64,000 bases of DNA, taken from the NCBI RefSeq assembly GCF_000816085.1, contig NZ_CP008747.1, forward strand, positions 2,170,001 to 2,234,000. Direction: 5' to 3'. The notes under the pieces were generated by a model. It searched no databases. It was not told where the DNA came from and worked only from the letters and a program-made list of their open reading frames with translations. Position numbers and translations under genes: made by a program. This DNA is from Staphylococcus hyicus (GTDB lineage: Bacteria; Bacillota; Bacilli; Staphylococcales; Staphylococcaceae). This document shows positions 47,694 through 58,502 of the stretch, one piece after another (within the stretch, counting starts at the first letter, position 1; each line of letters starts with the position of its first letter).

Positions 47694-48422
47694 TTATGAA
47701 TTCGGCATTGCTTCATCATCAACAAAAACCTCCACATTTGGGTGGCGATGCAAAATAGAAGCTGGTAAATCTGGTGTCACTTCACCTGTCATCAAGCGTG
47801 TCATTGCCGCTTTTTTATGCGGACCCAGTGCGATTAAAATGATGCGTTTTGCTTTCATGATTGATTGAAGTCCCATCGAAATTGCCTGTCGTGGTACATC
47901 ACGCTTATTTTCAAAATAACGACTATTCGCTTCTATTGTACTTTCAGTTAAATTGACACAGTGTGTTTCTGTATCAAATGAAGTCCCGGGTTCATTAAAA
48001 CCGATGTGCCCATTTTGACCAATACCTAAAATTTGAATATCAATCGGTCCTTCTTGATCTAAAATCGCTTCATAACGTTTGGCTTCTTTATTAACGTCAT
48101 CAACATCTCCATTTGGAATGTGCAAAAACGCTTCTGTAAATTTTGGATAACGATTAAACAAGATTTGGTGCATATAGTGATTGTAGCTTTCTGGATGTGT
48201 TGCATGTAACCCTACATATTCATCGAGATTGAAAGTATGGATATGTGAGACATCGAGATTATTTTTATTTAATAAAGCTACTAAATGACCATACATATCG
48301 ACCATCGTTCCCCCTGTCGCTAAACCGAGACGTGCATGTGGTTGGTGCAACATAAACTGATACAATTCAGTCGCAACATAACATGACACACGATCTTTCG
48401 TACCGAGATTTGTTACTTTCAT
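47694..48422 (-). CDS. nagB: Glucosamine-6-phosphate deaminase
   Basis: A 242-residue enzyme converting GlcN-6-P to fructose-6-phosphate and ammonia. LATGGTMVDMYG (about 34-45) and FNLDEYVGL are the N-terminal active-site loops, and GIGQNGHIGFNEPG carries the catalytic Asp/His region. The start is ATG 48422, with GGAGG 9 nt upstream inside the end of nanE. It follows PTS and NanE genes as the last step of amino-sugar catabolism. Confidence 0.92.
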   Translation of the reverse strand: MKVTNLGTKDRVSCYVATELYQFMLHQPHARLGLATGGTMVDMYGHLVALLNKNNLDVSHIHTFNLDEYVGLHATHPESYNHYMHQILFNRYPKFTEAFLHIPNGDVDDVNKEAKRYEAILDQEGPIDIQILGIGQNGHIGFNEPGTSFDTETHCVNLTESTIEANSRYFENKRDVPRQAISMGLQSIMKAKRIILIALGPHKKAAMTRLMTGEVTPDLPASILHRHPNVEVFVDDEAMPNS

Positions 48423-48427
48423 TTGAA

Positions 48428-49099
48428 TCAACCTCCGTGTAATGCATTGACAAAACGTTTCGTGATATCGCGCGGGCGCGTGATTGCTCCCCCAACAACA
48501 GACGCATAAACACCTTTATCCGTTACAATCTTTAGCATTTCTGGTGTCATGACATTCCCTTCAGCAATCACTTTTTGATTGACATGTTTCAAAACCTCAT
48601 CTAAAAATTGAAAATCATTGGTATAGAGCACCTGTCCTTGTGTTTGTTCAGTATAACCATGTAATGTTGTACCAATGTAATCAAACCCTAAAGTTTCAGC
48701 ATGTTGTGCCTCCTCTACAGTTGCGATGTCCGCCATCAATTCAATATGCGGCGCTTGTTGACGCACATATGCCACTAATGTTTCTAAATCTTCTGCCGGT
48801 CGTTCGCGTAACGTTGCATCCATCGCGATCACTTCACAACCACTTTCTATTAATTCATCAATTTCCTTACGTGTCGCGGTGATAAACACGCTAGACCCTT
48901 CATAATCTCTTTTAACAATCCCAATGACAGGTAAATCTACTTCTTGTTTAATCGCTAAAATATCTGCTTTCGTGTTCGCTCGTATCCCTACAGCACCACC
49001 TTCTTTAGCTGCTAGCGCCATTTTACTCATAATAAACGATGAGTGCAGTGGCTCATCAGGTAACGCTTGACAAGATACAATTAATCCTTGAGGTAACAT
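48428..49099 (-). CDS. nanE: N-acetylmannosamine-6-phosphate 2-epimerase
   Basis: A 223-residue TIM barrel converting ManNAc-6-P to GlcNAc-6-P. The sequence [20 protein letters not shown] at the start, [17 protein letters not shown] (catalytic Lys) and [17 protein letters not shown] follow the family closely. ATG 49099 has AAGGAGAG 6 nt upstream. In S. aureus nanE belongs to the sialic acid locus. Here it sits between a PTS permease and nagB instead. Confidence 0.9.
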   Translation of the reverse strand: MLPQGLIVSCQALPDEPLHSSFIMSKMALAAKEGGAVGIRANTKADILAIKQEVDLPVIGIVKRDYEGSSVFITATRKEIDELIESGCEVIAMDATLRERPAEDLETLVAYVRQQAPHIELMADIATVEEAQHAETLGFDYIGTTLHGYTEQTQGQVLYTNDFQFLDEVLKHVNQKVIAEGNVMTPEMLKIVTDKGVYASVVGGAITRPRDITKRFVNALHGG

Positions 49100-49111
49100 A
49101 AACATCTCTCC

Positions 49112-50644
49112 TTAAATTTGCACATTTTCTTCAATTTCATTTTTTATACTTGTCACATGTGGTCCATAGACAATCTGAATACCATGACCTTGCTTAATGA
49201 TGCCTTTTGCACCTGTCTGTTTTATTTGCGTTTCATTTATTTTTTCATTATTATACACAGTCACTCTCAAACGCGTTGCACAACAATCCACTTCACTAAT
49301 ATTTGATTTACCGCCCAATGCTTCTATAATAGTTTGTGCGCTTTCACCTTTACTGACAGACACATTCATTTGTTCTTCTCTACCAGGCGTTTTAAAATTC
49401 ATTTTAATAATTAGAAATTTAAATATAAAATAGTATAAGCAGAACCATACAATACCAATAGGGATGACATATAAAAAATTAGTTTTTTCATTACCTTGTA
49501 AAACGCCAAACAGAATATAATCAATAAAACCACCACTAAATGTTTGACCAATTGTAATATTGAAAATATCCGCCATCATAAAAGCCAAACCATCTAACAA
49601 AGCATGTATCACATACAACAATGGGGCAACAAATAGAAAACTAAATTCTAATGGCTCCGTAATACCTGTTAAAAATGAAGTTAACGCTGCAGATAACATC
49701 AAACCACCTACAACCTTTTTATTCTCAGGCTTCGATGTGTGATATATTGCCAAAGCCGCACCTAACAAACCAAACATCATCGTAATGAAACGCCCCGACA
49801 TAAACCTAGAAACACCCTCATAATATTGTTTAACATTTGGGTCTCCTAATTGAGCAAAGAAAATGTTTTGAGTACCTTGTACAAGATGTCCTTTCACTTC
49901 AATTGAACCGCCTAAAGCAGTTTGCCAAAATGGGAGATAAAAAATATGGTGTAAACCAAATGGTCCTAACATTCTTAAAATAAATCCATAAAAAAATGTT
50001 CCGATAACACCCGTTTTTGTTACAATCCCCCCTGCACCAAAGATGAGATGTTGAATCAACGGCCAAACGAAATACATGATTACACCTACAAAAATAGCAC
50101 TAAACGATGTGATGATAGGTATAAACCTTGATCCCCCAAAAAAACCTAAAAACTGTGGTAGCGTGACTTTATTATATTTATTATGTAAAAACGCAGTCAT
50201 GATACCAATGATGATTCCTCCAAACACACCTGTTTCTACAGTTTGTATGCCTAGAACCATACCTTGCCCCTTTTTCGCAAGTTGTTCTGTAACTGCGAGG
50301 TTATCATTAATCGTTAATAACGCATTCATCGTTGCATTCATAATTAAAAATCCTAGAATCGCTGCTAAACCAGCTGTCCCTTTATCCCTTTTAGCCAATC
50401 CAATGGCTACACCTACTGCAAAAATGACGGGTAAATTTTGAAACACAATGCTACCTGCAGAACGCATTAATACAAATATGTGCTGTAAAAATTGAACATC
50501 TAATATGGGATATGCTTTGATGGTGTTTGGATTACTCAACGCACCACCAATTCCAAGTAACAACCCCGCTGCAGGCAAAATTGCAATGGGTAACATAAAA
50601 GATTTCCCAAATTGTTGCGCTTTTTCAAATGCTTTTTTCATCAT
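49112..50644 (-). CDS. PTS permease IICB of the glucose/amino-sugar family
   Basis: A 510-residue PTS transporter, with IIC domain first (about 1-400, GFFGGSRFIPIITS and GITEPLEFSFLFVAPLLY) and IIB domain last (about 425-510). The phospho-cysteine lies in DCCATRLRV. There is no IIA domain, so a separate EIIA must phosphorylate it. The sequence is close to PtsG-type permeases. With nanE and nagB downstream, an N-acetylated amino sugar such as ManNAc or GlcNAc is a likely substrate, by inference only. Confidence 0.85.
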   Translation of the reverse strand: MMKKAFEKAQQFGKSFMLPIAILPAAGLLLGIGGALSNPNTIKAYPILDVQFLQHIFVLMRSAGSIVFQNLPVIFAVGVAIGLAKRDKGTAGLAAILGFLIMNATMNALLTINDNLAVTEQLAKKGQGMVLGIQTVETGVFGGIIIGIMTAFLHNKYNKVTLPQFLGFFGGSRFIPIITSFSAIFVGVIMYFVWPLIQHLIFGAGGIVTKTGVIGTFFYGFILRMLGPFGLHHIFYLPFWQTALGGSIEVKGHLVQGTQNIFFAQLGDPNVKQYYEGVSRFMSGRFITMMFGLLGAALAIYHTSKPENKKVVGGLMLSAALTSFLTGITEPLEFSFLFVAPLLYVIHALLDGLAFMMADIFNITIGQTFSGGFIDYILFGVLQGNEKTNFLYVIPIGIVWFCLYYFIFKFLIIKMNFKTPGREEQMNVSVSKGESAQTIIEALGGKSNISEVDCCATRLRVTVYNNEKINETQIKQTGAKGIIKQGHGIQIVYGPHVTSIKNEIEENVQI

Positions 50645-50722
50645 CGCTTAAACCCCTTTCGCCCTTTCACTTCTAAGTTCAATATAGCATCGTGAAAGTT
50701 ACTGTCAATATTTCTCGTTGTT

Positions 50723-50739
50723 TTGAAAAATATTTTCAA
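50723..50739. promoter_or_regulatory. Palindromic operator candidate for the RpiR regulator
   Basis: TTGAAAA-ATA-TTTTCAA is a perfect 7+7 palindrome with a 3-bp centre. It lies in the 123-bp gap between the divergent PTS and rpiR-type genes, where a local regulator would bind. Confidence 0.5.
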
Positions 50740-50767
50740 TTACACTATGTGTAAGGAGTGAGTGAAG

Positions 50768-51577
50768 ATGAAACTTGAAAATCGTATTCAACATTTTTAT
50801 CCACAATTTACGAAATCTGAACGTTTAATTGCTGAAGCGATTCTTAAATTAAGTCATACTTCAGATATCGGAAATATTCAGTCTTTCGCGCGAGATATTG
50901 GGGTGTCCCCTTCAAGTGTAAGTCGTTTTGCACATAAATTAGATTATGATAGCTTTCAGTCACTACGTTTCGCGATACAACATGAATATCACCAAGACAC
51001 GATTGAAAATGAACCAGCGATTCAAATTATGCATCAACATTATATGGCGATATTGAATCATACGGGTGAATTTATTATTCAATCTGACTTAATGGCCCTC
51101 GTTGAAGCCATTCAACACAGTCAAAAAGTCATCTTTATTGGTATCGGGAGCTCTGGCTTAAGCGCACAAGAGTTTTATTTTCGTACCATCCGAATGGGGT
51201 TTAATGTCGTAGCCATTACAGACGCCCACTTAATGGCTGTGATTGGCCAAATGTGCAATGATCAAACTACAGTTGTAGCCATTACGAATAGTGGTGCAAC
51301 GTCCGAGGTGTTGGATAGCTTAAAACAAGCGCACAAACAAGGTGCCAAAATCTTAGCATTGTCGCATTATAAAACACCTACACTAGAAGACGTGAGTGAC
51401 CACATCATATTAACTGCTGATCGCCAGTTTACGCATGATCATTATTTCATTAATTCACAATTAGCCACACATTTTATTATTGATTTGGTTAGCTATCATT
51501 TATTACAAACACCACACCGCTTGGCACACTATTCTCAAAGTTACAATACTTTAGTTGCTAAGCGCGAAAAGCTATGA
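50768..51577 (+). CDS. RpiR/MurR-family transcriptional regulator
   Basis: A 269-residue protein. The N-terminal HTH_6 domain (ARDIGVSPSSVSRFAHKLDYDSFQSLRFAI, about 43-72) is followed by a SIS domain (VIFIGIGSSGLSAQEFYFRTIR and VVAITNSGATSEVLDSLKQAHKQGA) that should bind a sugar phosphate. ATG 50768 has AAGGAG 9 nt upstream. It is divergent from the PTS-nanE-nagB operon, which it probably controls in response to an amino-sugar phosphate. Confidence 0.88.
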   Translation: MKLENRIQHFYPQFTKSERLIAEAILKLSHTSDIGNIQSFARDIGVSPSSVSRFAHKLDYDSFQSLRFAIQHEYHQDTIENEPAIQIMHQHYMAILNHTGEFIIQSDLMALVEAIQHSQKVIFIGIGSSGLSAQEFYFRTIRMGFNVVAITDAHLMAVIGQMCNDQTTVVAITNSGATSEVLDSLKQAHKQGAKILALSHYKTPTLEDVSDHIILTADRQFTHDHYFINSQLATHFIIDLVSYHLLQTPHRLAHYSQSYNTLVAKREKL

Positions 51578-51685
51578 GTAGACATGCTTTATAATTTTGC
51601 AATATAAAATGAGCAGACATATACAAATTTGACACATTTTTTAGTAGAATAGATAGATAATCATATCAGGGAGGCAGTGAACGCT

Positions 51686-52045
51686 TTGCAACGTATTCGT
51701 GAAGACAAGCTTCAAGCTTTATTGGACCAATATGCAAATCAACCTGTCTATTTGCACGTTGAAACGACCAATGGTGCTTATGCGAACCATTTCGATCAAC
51801 GTGTTTTCAATGCAGGTACATTTTTACGCAACATTCAAGTCAATTATCAACACGCACAATTAAAAGGCGGTGGCAAAGAGCCTTTCCGTATTGGGCTTAA
51901 GCTAGACAATCATGGTTGGGTCTATGTACAAGGACTTACACATTATGAAGTTGATGAACATGACGCATTACTTATTGCAGGATTTAATTATGAAGGACAA
52001 CTTGCGGCTGCACTTGAGATTAGTCGACAAGCGTTTGACGTTTAG
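51686..52045 (+). CDS. yojF: YojF (DUF1806) family protein
   Basis: A 119-residue protein of the YojF/DUF1806 family (YLHVETTNGAYANHFD and GWVYVQGLTHYEVD). AGGGAGG is 11 nt before TTG 51686 but only 2 nt before GTG 51677, so the TTG is the better start. It is 11 bp upstream of bshB2, an association kept in Bacillus and Staphylococcus. A helper role for BshB2 has not been shown. Confidence 0.8.
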   Translation: MQRIREDKLQALLDQYANQPVYLHVETTNGAYANHFDQRVFNAGTFLRNIQVNYQHAQLKGGGKEPFRIGLKLDNHGWVYVQGLTHYEVDEHDALLIAGFNYEGQLAAALEISRQAFDV

Positions 52046-52056
52046 GAGGACACATG

Positions 52057-52734
52057 ATGGCAATGGAAAGACATATTTTAGTAATATTTCCACACCCTGA
52101 CGATGAAACTTTTTCATCAGCAGGTACCCTTGCACGCTTCATTAATGAAGGCGTCCCTGTCACTTATGCTTGTCTCACATTGGGTCAAATGGGACGTAAC
52201 TTAGGCAATCCACCTGTGGCAACGCGTGAGTCATTACCACACATTCGTGAACGTGAGTTAGAAGAAGCCGCAAAAGTCATCGGTATCACGCATTTACGCA
52301 AAATGGGCCTACGCGATAAAACGGTTGAATTTGAGCCCCATGACGAAATGGACGCGATGGTACAACAACTGATTGATGAAACAAATCCGTCAACAATTAT
52401 TTCCTTTTATCCAGGTTATGCAGTACACCCTGATCATGAAGCAACCGCAGAAGCAGTTGTACGGACAGTTCAACGTCTCCCTGAAGCAAAACGACCGAAG
52501 TTACAACTCGTCGCATTTAGTAATGATGCTGTAGATGCATTGGGCGAACCTGATATCGTCAATGACATCTCTGAATATAAAGAACAAAAATTAAAAGCAT
52601 TTGAAGCTCACCGATCACAAACTGGGCCATTTTTAGAACAACTGGCAAATCCACAAGGACGTGCTTCAGGCGCGCCGAGTGATGCGGCCGCATTTTTAAC
52701 AACAGAAACATTTTGGACGTTTCATTTCGATTAA
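52057..52734 (+). CDS. bshB2: Bacillithiol biosynthesis deacetylase BshB2
   Basis: A 225-residue zinc deacetylase of the PIG-L/LmbE family. The metal motif PHPDDE (about 12-17) and the distal AVHPDHEAT (about 122-130) supply the ligands and base. It removes the acetyl from GlcNAc-malate, giving GlcN-malate for bacillithiol synthesis. ATG 52057 is preferred by alignment with S. aureus BshB2 (MxxERH) and spacing to GGAGG. Confidence 0.9.
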   Translation: MAMERHILVIFPHPDDETFSSAGTLARFINEGVPVTYACLTLGQMGRNLGNPPVATRESLPHIRERELEEAAKVIGITHLRKMGLRDKTVEFEPHDEMDAMVQQLIDETNPSTIISFYPGYAVHPDHEATAEAVVRTVQRLPEAKRPKLQLVAFSNDAVDALGEPDIVNDISEYKEQKLKAFEAHRSQTGPFLEQLANPQGRASGAPSDAAAFLTTETFWTFHFD

Positions 52735-52813
52735 ATTCTAAAGATACGAATTGTCGGATTAGGAAAAACCCCTTTTTCTTATAATCCTAAGCAAATATAG
52801 TGGAGGAAGTAAC

Positions 52814-53692
52814 ATGACTGAATTTGATTTATCAACCAGAGAAGGTCGTTGGAAACACTTTGGTTCAGTAGATCCTATCCAAGGTACAAAACCTACAACA
52901 AAAGCTGAAATGACTGACCTTCAAAGTACACATAAAAACTTTTTATTTGAAATAGAAGAAGTAGGTATTAAAAACTTAGTCTATCCTGTTTGGATTGATC
53001 ACTTTCAAACCGCTGGAAACTTTAGTTTTTCAACGAGTTTAAATAAAGATGAAAAAGGCATTAATATGAGCCGTATATTAGAAGCGGTTGAAGCAGAATA
53101 TGATAATGGCATCCGCCTTGAATACGATATGTTAACGCAATTGTTAAATCGTCTGAAAACACACATGAAACAACATAGTGCTGGCGTTGATGTTTCAGGC
53201 AAATGGTTCTTTGACCGCAAAAGCCCTGTCACTAACATTAAAGCCGTTGGACACGCAGATGTCACATATGGATTAGCCGTACGTGGAGATGAAATAACGC
53301 GTAAAGAACTAACCGTTGAAGCAGCTGTCACTACGTTATGTCCATGTTCCAAAGAAATTAGTGAATACTCTGCACATAACCAACGTGGCATTATTACCGT
53401 TAAAACATATATCAATAAAACCGCAACATTAATAGCTGACTATAAAGAGATTATTTTGGACGCAATGGAAGCAAATGCAAGTTCAATGCTTTATCCTATT
53501 TTGAAGCGTCCAGATGAAAAACGTGTGACAGAGCGCGCATATGAAAATCCACGCTTTGTTGAAGACTTAATTCGCCTTATTGCGGCAGACTTAGTAGAAC
53601 TCGAGTGGTTAGACGGATTTGATATTGAATGTCGTAATGAAGAATCCATCCACCAACATGATGCCTTTGCTAAGTTAAAATATCGAAAATAA
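52814..53692 (+). CDS. folE2: GTP cyclohydrolase FolE2 (GCYH-IB)
   Basis: A 292-residue enzyme opening GTP to 7,8-dihydroneopterin triphosphate, the first step to folate. The catalytic cysteine sits in [11 protein letters not shown] (about 176), and HNQRGIITV carries the metal-site histidine. GGAGG lies 8 nt before the ATG. It is a single gene in the plus direction with a terminator behind it. Confidence 0.92.
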   Translation: MTEFDLSTREGRWKHFGSVDPIQGTKPTTKAEMTDLQSTHKNFLFEIEEVGIKNLVYPVWIDHFQTAGNFSFSTSLNKDEKGINMSRILEAVEAEYDNGIRLEYDMLTQLLNRLKTHMKQHSAGVDVSGKWFFDRKSPVTNIKAVGHADVTYGLAVRGDEITRKELTVEAAVTTLCPCSKEISEYSAHNQRGIITVKTYINKTATLIADYKEIILDAMEANASSMLYPILKRPDEKRVTERAYENPRFVEDLIRLIAADLVELEWLDGFDIECRNEESIHQHDAFAKLKYRK

Positions 53693-53698
53693 AAGAAA

Positions 53699-53735
53699 GG
53701 GTGAGCCACTTAAAATAGTGCTCACTCCTTTTTTA
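53699..53735 (+). terminator. Terminator after folE2
   Basis: GTGAGCCACT (from 53701) pairs with AGTGCTCAC (to 53725), followed by TCCTTTTTTATT. Confidence 0.75.
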
Positions 53736-53799
53736 TTACTGTGAATATCATGATATCATCTTCAATTTGCGTCATTTAATAAATATTGAAGGTGATTTT

Positions 53800-54366
53800 T
53801 TATTTTAAATGTTCATATGGACTGTTTTTCGCAAATGATAAGATTTGATCAATAAACAATTTCGCACGCAGTTGAAATTCCTCGTTAGAGAGGTATAACG
53901 TGCCATCTTCTAATTTGTCGTAATCCGAATCATGTGTTGCAATTTGCGTAGGTACAGCAATCCCTAGCAACGAACGTACAATTAGTCTTAAGTGCGAAAG
54001 CGGTTCTGCACTTACAATGCCACCACTATTGTTTACCAATCCGACTGGTTTCATTTTGAAGTAATCCATATTTAAATAATCTAATGCATTTTTTAAACTT
54101 CCTGAATAAGATCCGTGATAGTTCGGTGTTCCTAAAATAAAGAAATCCGCCTCCATCGCAAGAGATTTTAATGTTTCCGCATTGCGTTGATATTCGTCAG
54201 GAATTGGATTTTGTCCTGAAAAGTCTAACATATGCAATGGACGTTCTGCTAAGTCAAAAATATCCACCTCATGATGATGCTCTTCAATTTGTCCTTTTAA
54301 AAACTGTGCAAGTGCGCGTGTATGTGAATTGGGTGACGCACTGCCTACGATAATTAACCCTTTCAT
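53800..54366 (-). CDS. azo1: FMN-dependent NADPH-azoreductase
   Basis: A 188-residue flavodoxin-like reductase, nearly colinear with S. aureus Azo1. [13 protein letters not shown] (about 8-20) binds the FMN phosphate, [21 protein letters not shown] (about 79-99) is the isoalloxazine loop, and PYEHLK is the shared C-terminal end. It reduces azo dyes and probably quinones. It is 17 bp behind the Cof-type HAD gene, in one operon. Confidence 0.9.
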   Translation of the reverse strand: MKGLIIVGSASPNSHTRALAQFLKGQIEEHHHEVDIFDLAERPLHMLDFSGQNPIPDEYQRNAETLKSLAMEADFFILGTPNYHGSYSGSLKNALDYLNMDYFKMKPVGLVNNSGGIVSAEPLSHLRLIVRSLLGIAVPTQIATHDSDYDKLEDGTLYLSNEEFQLRAKLFIDQILSFAKNSPYEHLK

Positions 54367-54383
54367 GATTTATCTGTCACTCC

Positions 54384-55253
54384 CTATAATTTTGTTTCAT
54401 CGATAATATGATAGATGGCTTTTGCAACGCCACTATGTTCATTCGTATCTGTTACAAATGACGCAATATCTTTTAATTCTGGAAGTGCATTTCCCATCGC
54501 CACCGGATGGCCAACTACTTCCAACATTGATTTATCATTTAAATTGTCTCCCACTGCCATAACATCTTTCATGTCGATGCCCAGTTGTTCTGCGATAGCA
54601 CGCACCGCTAACCCTTTTTGTGCATCGATATGCGTAATTTCAATATTTCCTTTTGCAGATGACGAAACAGCAAGGTTACCACTTTGTGCAAGTTTATCCT
54701 TTGTCCGATTAATTTTATCTAAATCTACATCATGCGCCAACACTTTCATAATAAGCTCCCCAGGAATGTCTTCCACTTTATCGTAGTTATCCACAACCTT
54801 CAAAGAACCGATTTCGATTCGGTGTTGAATATGCGCACGAATTTTTTCAACATTAGGTGTTTGACCCATTTGTTTCGCTATATCGAGGTATATCGCTAAG
54901 TCACGCTCTGGATCTTCTGTATAAATACCTAGATTCGTATAGACTTGATAAAAAATATTTTCTTCAGCTAACACATCGCGAATGCGCTGGTATAATTCAT
55001 GGTTTAAGTTTGACGTATGCACGATATCAAAACACTCGTCTCGCACTTCCGCACCGTTCAAACAAATGTACGGTACTTTCAAACCTGTAGGCTGTATTGG
55101 ATCATTGGCTTCATAAAAAGCACGTCCTGTCGCAATGACAACCGTAATTCCTAAAGATTGTGCATATTGAATCGCCTTTACATTTTCTTCTGAAACTTCA
55201 TGCCCCGCATTAAGCAATGTACCGTCCATATCTGTCGCAATTAATTTAATCAT
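54384..55253 (-). CDS. Cof-type HAD phosphatase
   Basis: A 289-residue HAD subfamily IIB (Cof) protein. Motif I DMDGTLLN (about 8-15), motif II VIATGRAF (about 40), motif III lysine near KGNIEIT and motif IV GDNLNDKSMLE (about 232-242) are all intact. The substrate is probably a phosphosugar or vitamin phosphate but cannot be read from sequence. It is co-transcribed with azo1. Confidence 0.88.
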   Translation of the reverse strand: MIKLIATDMDGTLLNAGHEVSEENVKAIQYAQSLGITVVIATGRAFYEANDPIQPTGLKVPYICLNGAEVRDECFDIVHTSNLNHELYQRIRDVLAEENIFYQVYTNLGIYTEDPERDLAIYLDIAKQMGQTPNVEKIRAHIQHRIEIGSLKVVDNYDKVEDIPGELIMKVLAHDVDLDKINRTKDKLAQSGNLAVSSSAKGNIEITHIDAQKGLAVRAIAEQLGIDMKDVMAVGDNLNDKSMLEVVGHPVAMGNALPELKDIASFVTDTNEHSGVAKAIYHIIDETKL

Positions 55254-55391
55254 ATACTTACCTCACTCTATGCCAAATCATTTCACATTAAATTTGTTAT
55301 ATACATGTATCCATTAGCATCACATATTACATATGAAATGATTAATAACGTATTCACCTTTAATGAACCGCTTCGTACGCCATTCATTTTA

Positions 55392-56565
<1,174 letters not shown>

Positions 56566-56573
<8 letters not shown>

Positions 56574-57231
56574 CTTTGGTATACCCTCAAATGCGGTAAT
56601 CACAATTGCTGGTACAGTCGGTGTAGGAAAATCATCATTAACCCAAGCAATTGCTGACAAATTAAATTTCAAAACATCTTTTGAAAACGTCGATCACAAC
56701 CCTTATTTGGATAAATTTTATGATGACTTCACACGTTGGAGTTTCCATCTACAAATTTACTTTTTAGCTGAACGTTTTAAAGAACAAAAACGTATGTTTG
56801 AATATGGTGGTGGTTTTATCCAAGACCGTTCTATTTATGAAGATGTCGATATCTTCGCTAAAATGCATGAAGAACAAGGTACTATGACACCTGAAGACTT
56901 TGAAACATATTCAAATTTATTTAATGCGATGGTAATGACACCTTATTTCCCAAAACCAGATGTCTTAATTTATCTTGAATCAGATTATAAGAGTGTTATT
57001 AATCGAATTCATGCGCGTGGTCGTGAAATGGAAATGAATACAGATCCAGAATATTGGAAAAAGTTATTTGCACGTTATGACGCGTGGATTAATCAATTTA
57101 ATGCATGTCCTGTCGTACGTGTAAATATCAATGAATATGATTTATATGATGATCCTAATTCCATTGATGCTGTACTTGAAAAAGTAGGACACATCATTCA
57201 AACACACCGTCAAGTTGACCAACGTCAATAA
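56566..57231 (+). CDS. Deoxynucleoside kinase (dGuo type)
   Basis: A 221-residue kinase with the P-loop GTVGVGKSS (about 16-24), the DRS motif in FIQDRSIYED (about 85-94) and lid residues around RIHARGREME. The start is TTG at 56566, with GGAGG 8 nt upstream lying inside the end of the preceding gene. The ATT-rich upstream codons of the frame are not translated. It pairs with the first kinase to cover purine and pyrimidine deoxynucleosides. Confidence 0.88.
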
Positions 57232-57237
57232 TCATAT

Positions 57238-57276
57238 AACCCATTGAAGCTATAATGCATTCAATGGGTTGTTTTT
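57238..57276 (+). terminator. Terminator after the kinase pair
   Basis: AACCCATTGAA (57238-57248) pairs with TTCAATGGGTT (57260-57270), then GTTTTTA. It lies between convergent genes. Confidence 0.85.
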
Positions 57277-57959
57277 AATATACTCGGAAGTTCCGTAACG
57301 TCATTTAAAATAACATCAGTATCATCAAATTTAGCTTGATTCCCTAATCCTGTACGCACACCGACGTTTAATAGTGCATGCGCATTTCGGCCTGTTTTCA
57401 TATCATTATCGGTGTCTCCTATCATTATCATATCGCGACCTTTCACCCCTCGCTCCCATAACGGCTCTAAAATACGCGGGTCTGGCTTTTCGTAATGATC
57501 ACCATTGGTAGAAATAACGATGTCAAACAACGATTGCAGTTGTGTTTTCTCAAAAAAGTGCGCCATACCTGTACGATTGTCACTTGTCAAAATACCGAGG
57601 TGATATCCTTGTGATTTAAGCATATGAAGCATAGAGTCGACCCCTTCAAATAGTGTCACCTCAGGTTCACGTGCATGAATGAGCGCTTGGCTTCTTTGTG
57701 TCGTGTATGACGTCGTATCTTGATCTGCATATTGATTAAACACTGTAATCATATCTTGTAAGGTTCCAGAAGCCATAATGCTTCCTGGTGAAAAGCCATC
57801 ATTTACGATACCTAGTTCTTTTTTCACGTCATCTAACGCTTTAATATGAAAATACGCGCACACGTCCTCAACGAGTTGAATACCAATTTTAATCCAACTT
57901 TGATCAAATTCAATCAATGTGCCATCCTTGTCAAACATTAACCATATCGCGTTTGGCAT
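57261..57959 (-). CDS. HAD-superfamily hydrolase (phosphoglycolate-phosphatase-like)
   Basis: A 232-residue HAD IA protein with an intact set of motifs: FDKDGTLIEF (about 9-18), GILTSD (about 117), the motif III lysine in YEKPDPR and motif IV MIGDTDNDM (about 185). It is likely a sugar-phosphate or house-cleaning phosphatase. The second of two adjacent ATG codons (57959) has better spacing to GGAGG. It converges on the kinase pair, and its last codons overlap their terminator. Confidence 0.85.
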   Translation of the reverse strand: MPNAIWLMFDKDGTLIEFDQSWIKIGIQLVEDVCAYFHIKALDDVKKELGIVNDGFSPGSIMASGTLQDMITVFNQYADQDTTSYTTQRSQALIHAREPEVTLFEGVDSMLHMLKSQGYHLGILTSDNRTGMAHFFEKTQLQSLFDIVISTNGDHYEKPDPRILEPLWERGVKGRDMIMIGDTDNDMKTGRNAHALLNVGVRTGLGNQAKFDDTDVILNDVTELPSILKTTH

Positions 57960-58178
57960 CATTCTACCTCCATTTCACTTCACATTTTTATTTATGATAG
58001 GTTGTATGTTAAAAAAGCATCAATACAGTTCGATTCTCTTTTCAATAACGAATCAAAGCGCCTATCTTACAGTTTCCTTTCATTTTTTAATATGAAACTT
58101 ACAGTACTGCAAGATATATTGTTTACTATTTAATAATCATTAATCTTGTGTTTAAATGTGTATGAGGAGGTGAATGAT

Positions 58179-58502
58179 ATGGAAACTAAAGGTAGCAAAG
58201 TACTCTCTTCCATCAGTTACTGGAGTATCTTTTTCGCACCGTTTATTTTACCCATCCTTATATGGGGCTTTTCAAATCATCCCGTGTCAACACATGGTAA
58301 AAAAGCACTTTTTTATCATATAGGTGCTTTAATATTTTATTTATTGGGGATAGGAAGCTTTGCTTATTCAAAAAACACATTCCATCATCCCGAACTCATC
58401 GCAAATATTGCCTTAACATTTTCATTCATTTTTTTATTTATTGCTTTTTCTTTAGCGATATACAACTTAGTGAAAGGCCTAATATTAATATTACAACACT
58501 AA
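58179..58502 (+). CDS. DUF4870-like membrane protein
   Basis: A 107-residue protein with three or four hydrophobic helices and the small cytosolic loop HPVSTHGKKALFYHIGALIFYLLG, in which a His/Lys-containing turn precedes a helix as in DUF4870/Tic20-like proteins. GAGGAGG is well placed before ATG 58179. It stands alone in a sparse region. The function is unknown. Confidence 0.7.
   Translation: METKGSKVLSSISYWSIFFAPFILPILIWGFSNHPVSTHGKKALFYHIGALIFYLLGIGSFAYSKNTFHHPELIANIALTFSFIFLFIAFSLAIYNLVKGLILILQH

Noticed and set aside
50076..50441. 121-codon plus-strand frame inside the PTS permease gene
   Set aside because: It is a hydrophobic shadow of the IIC domain on the opposite strand.
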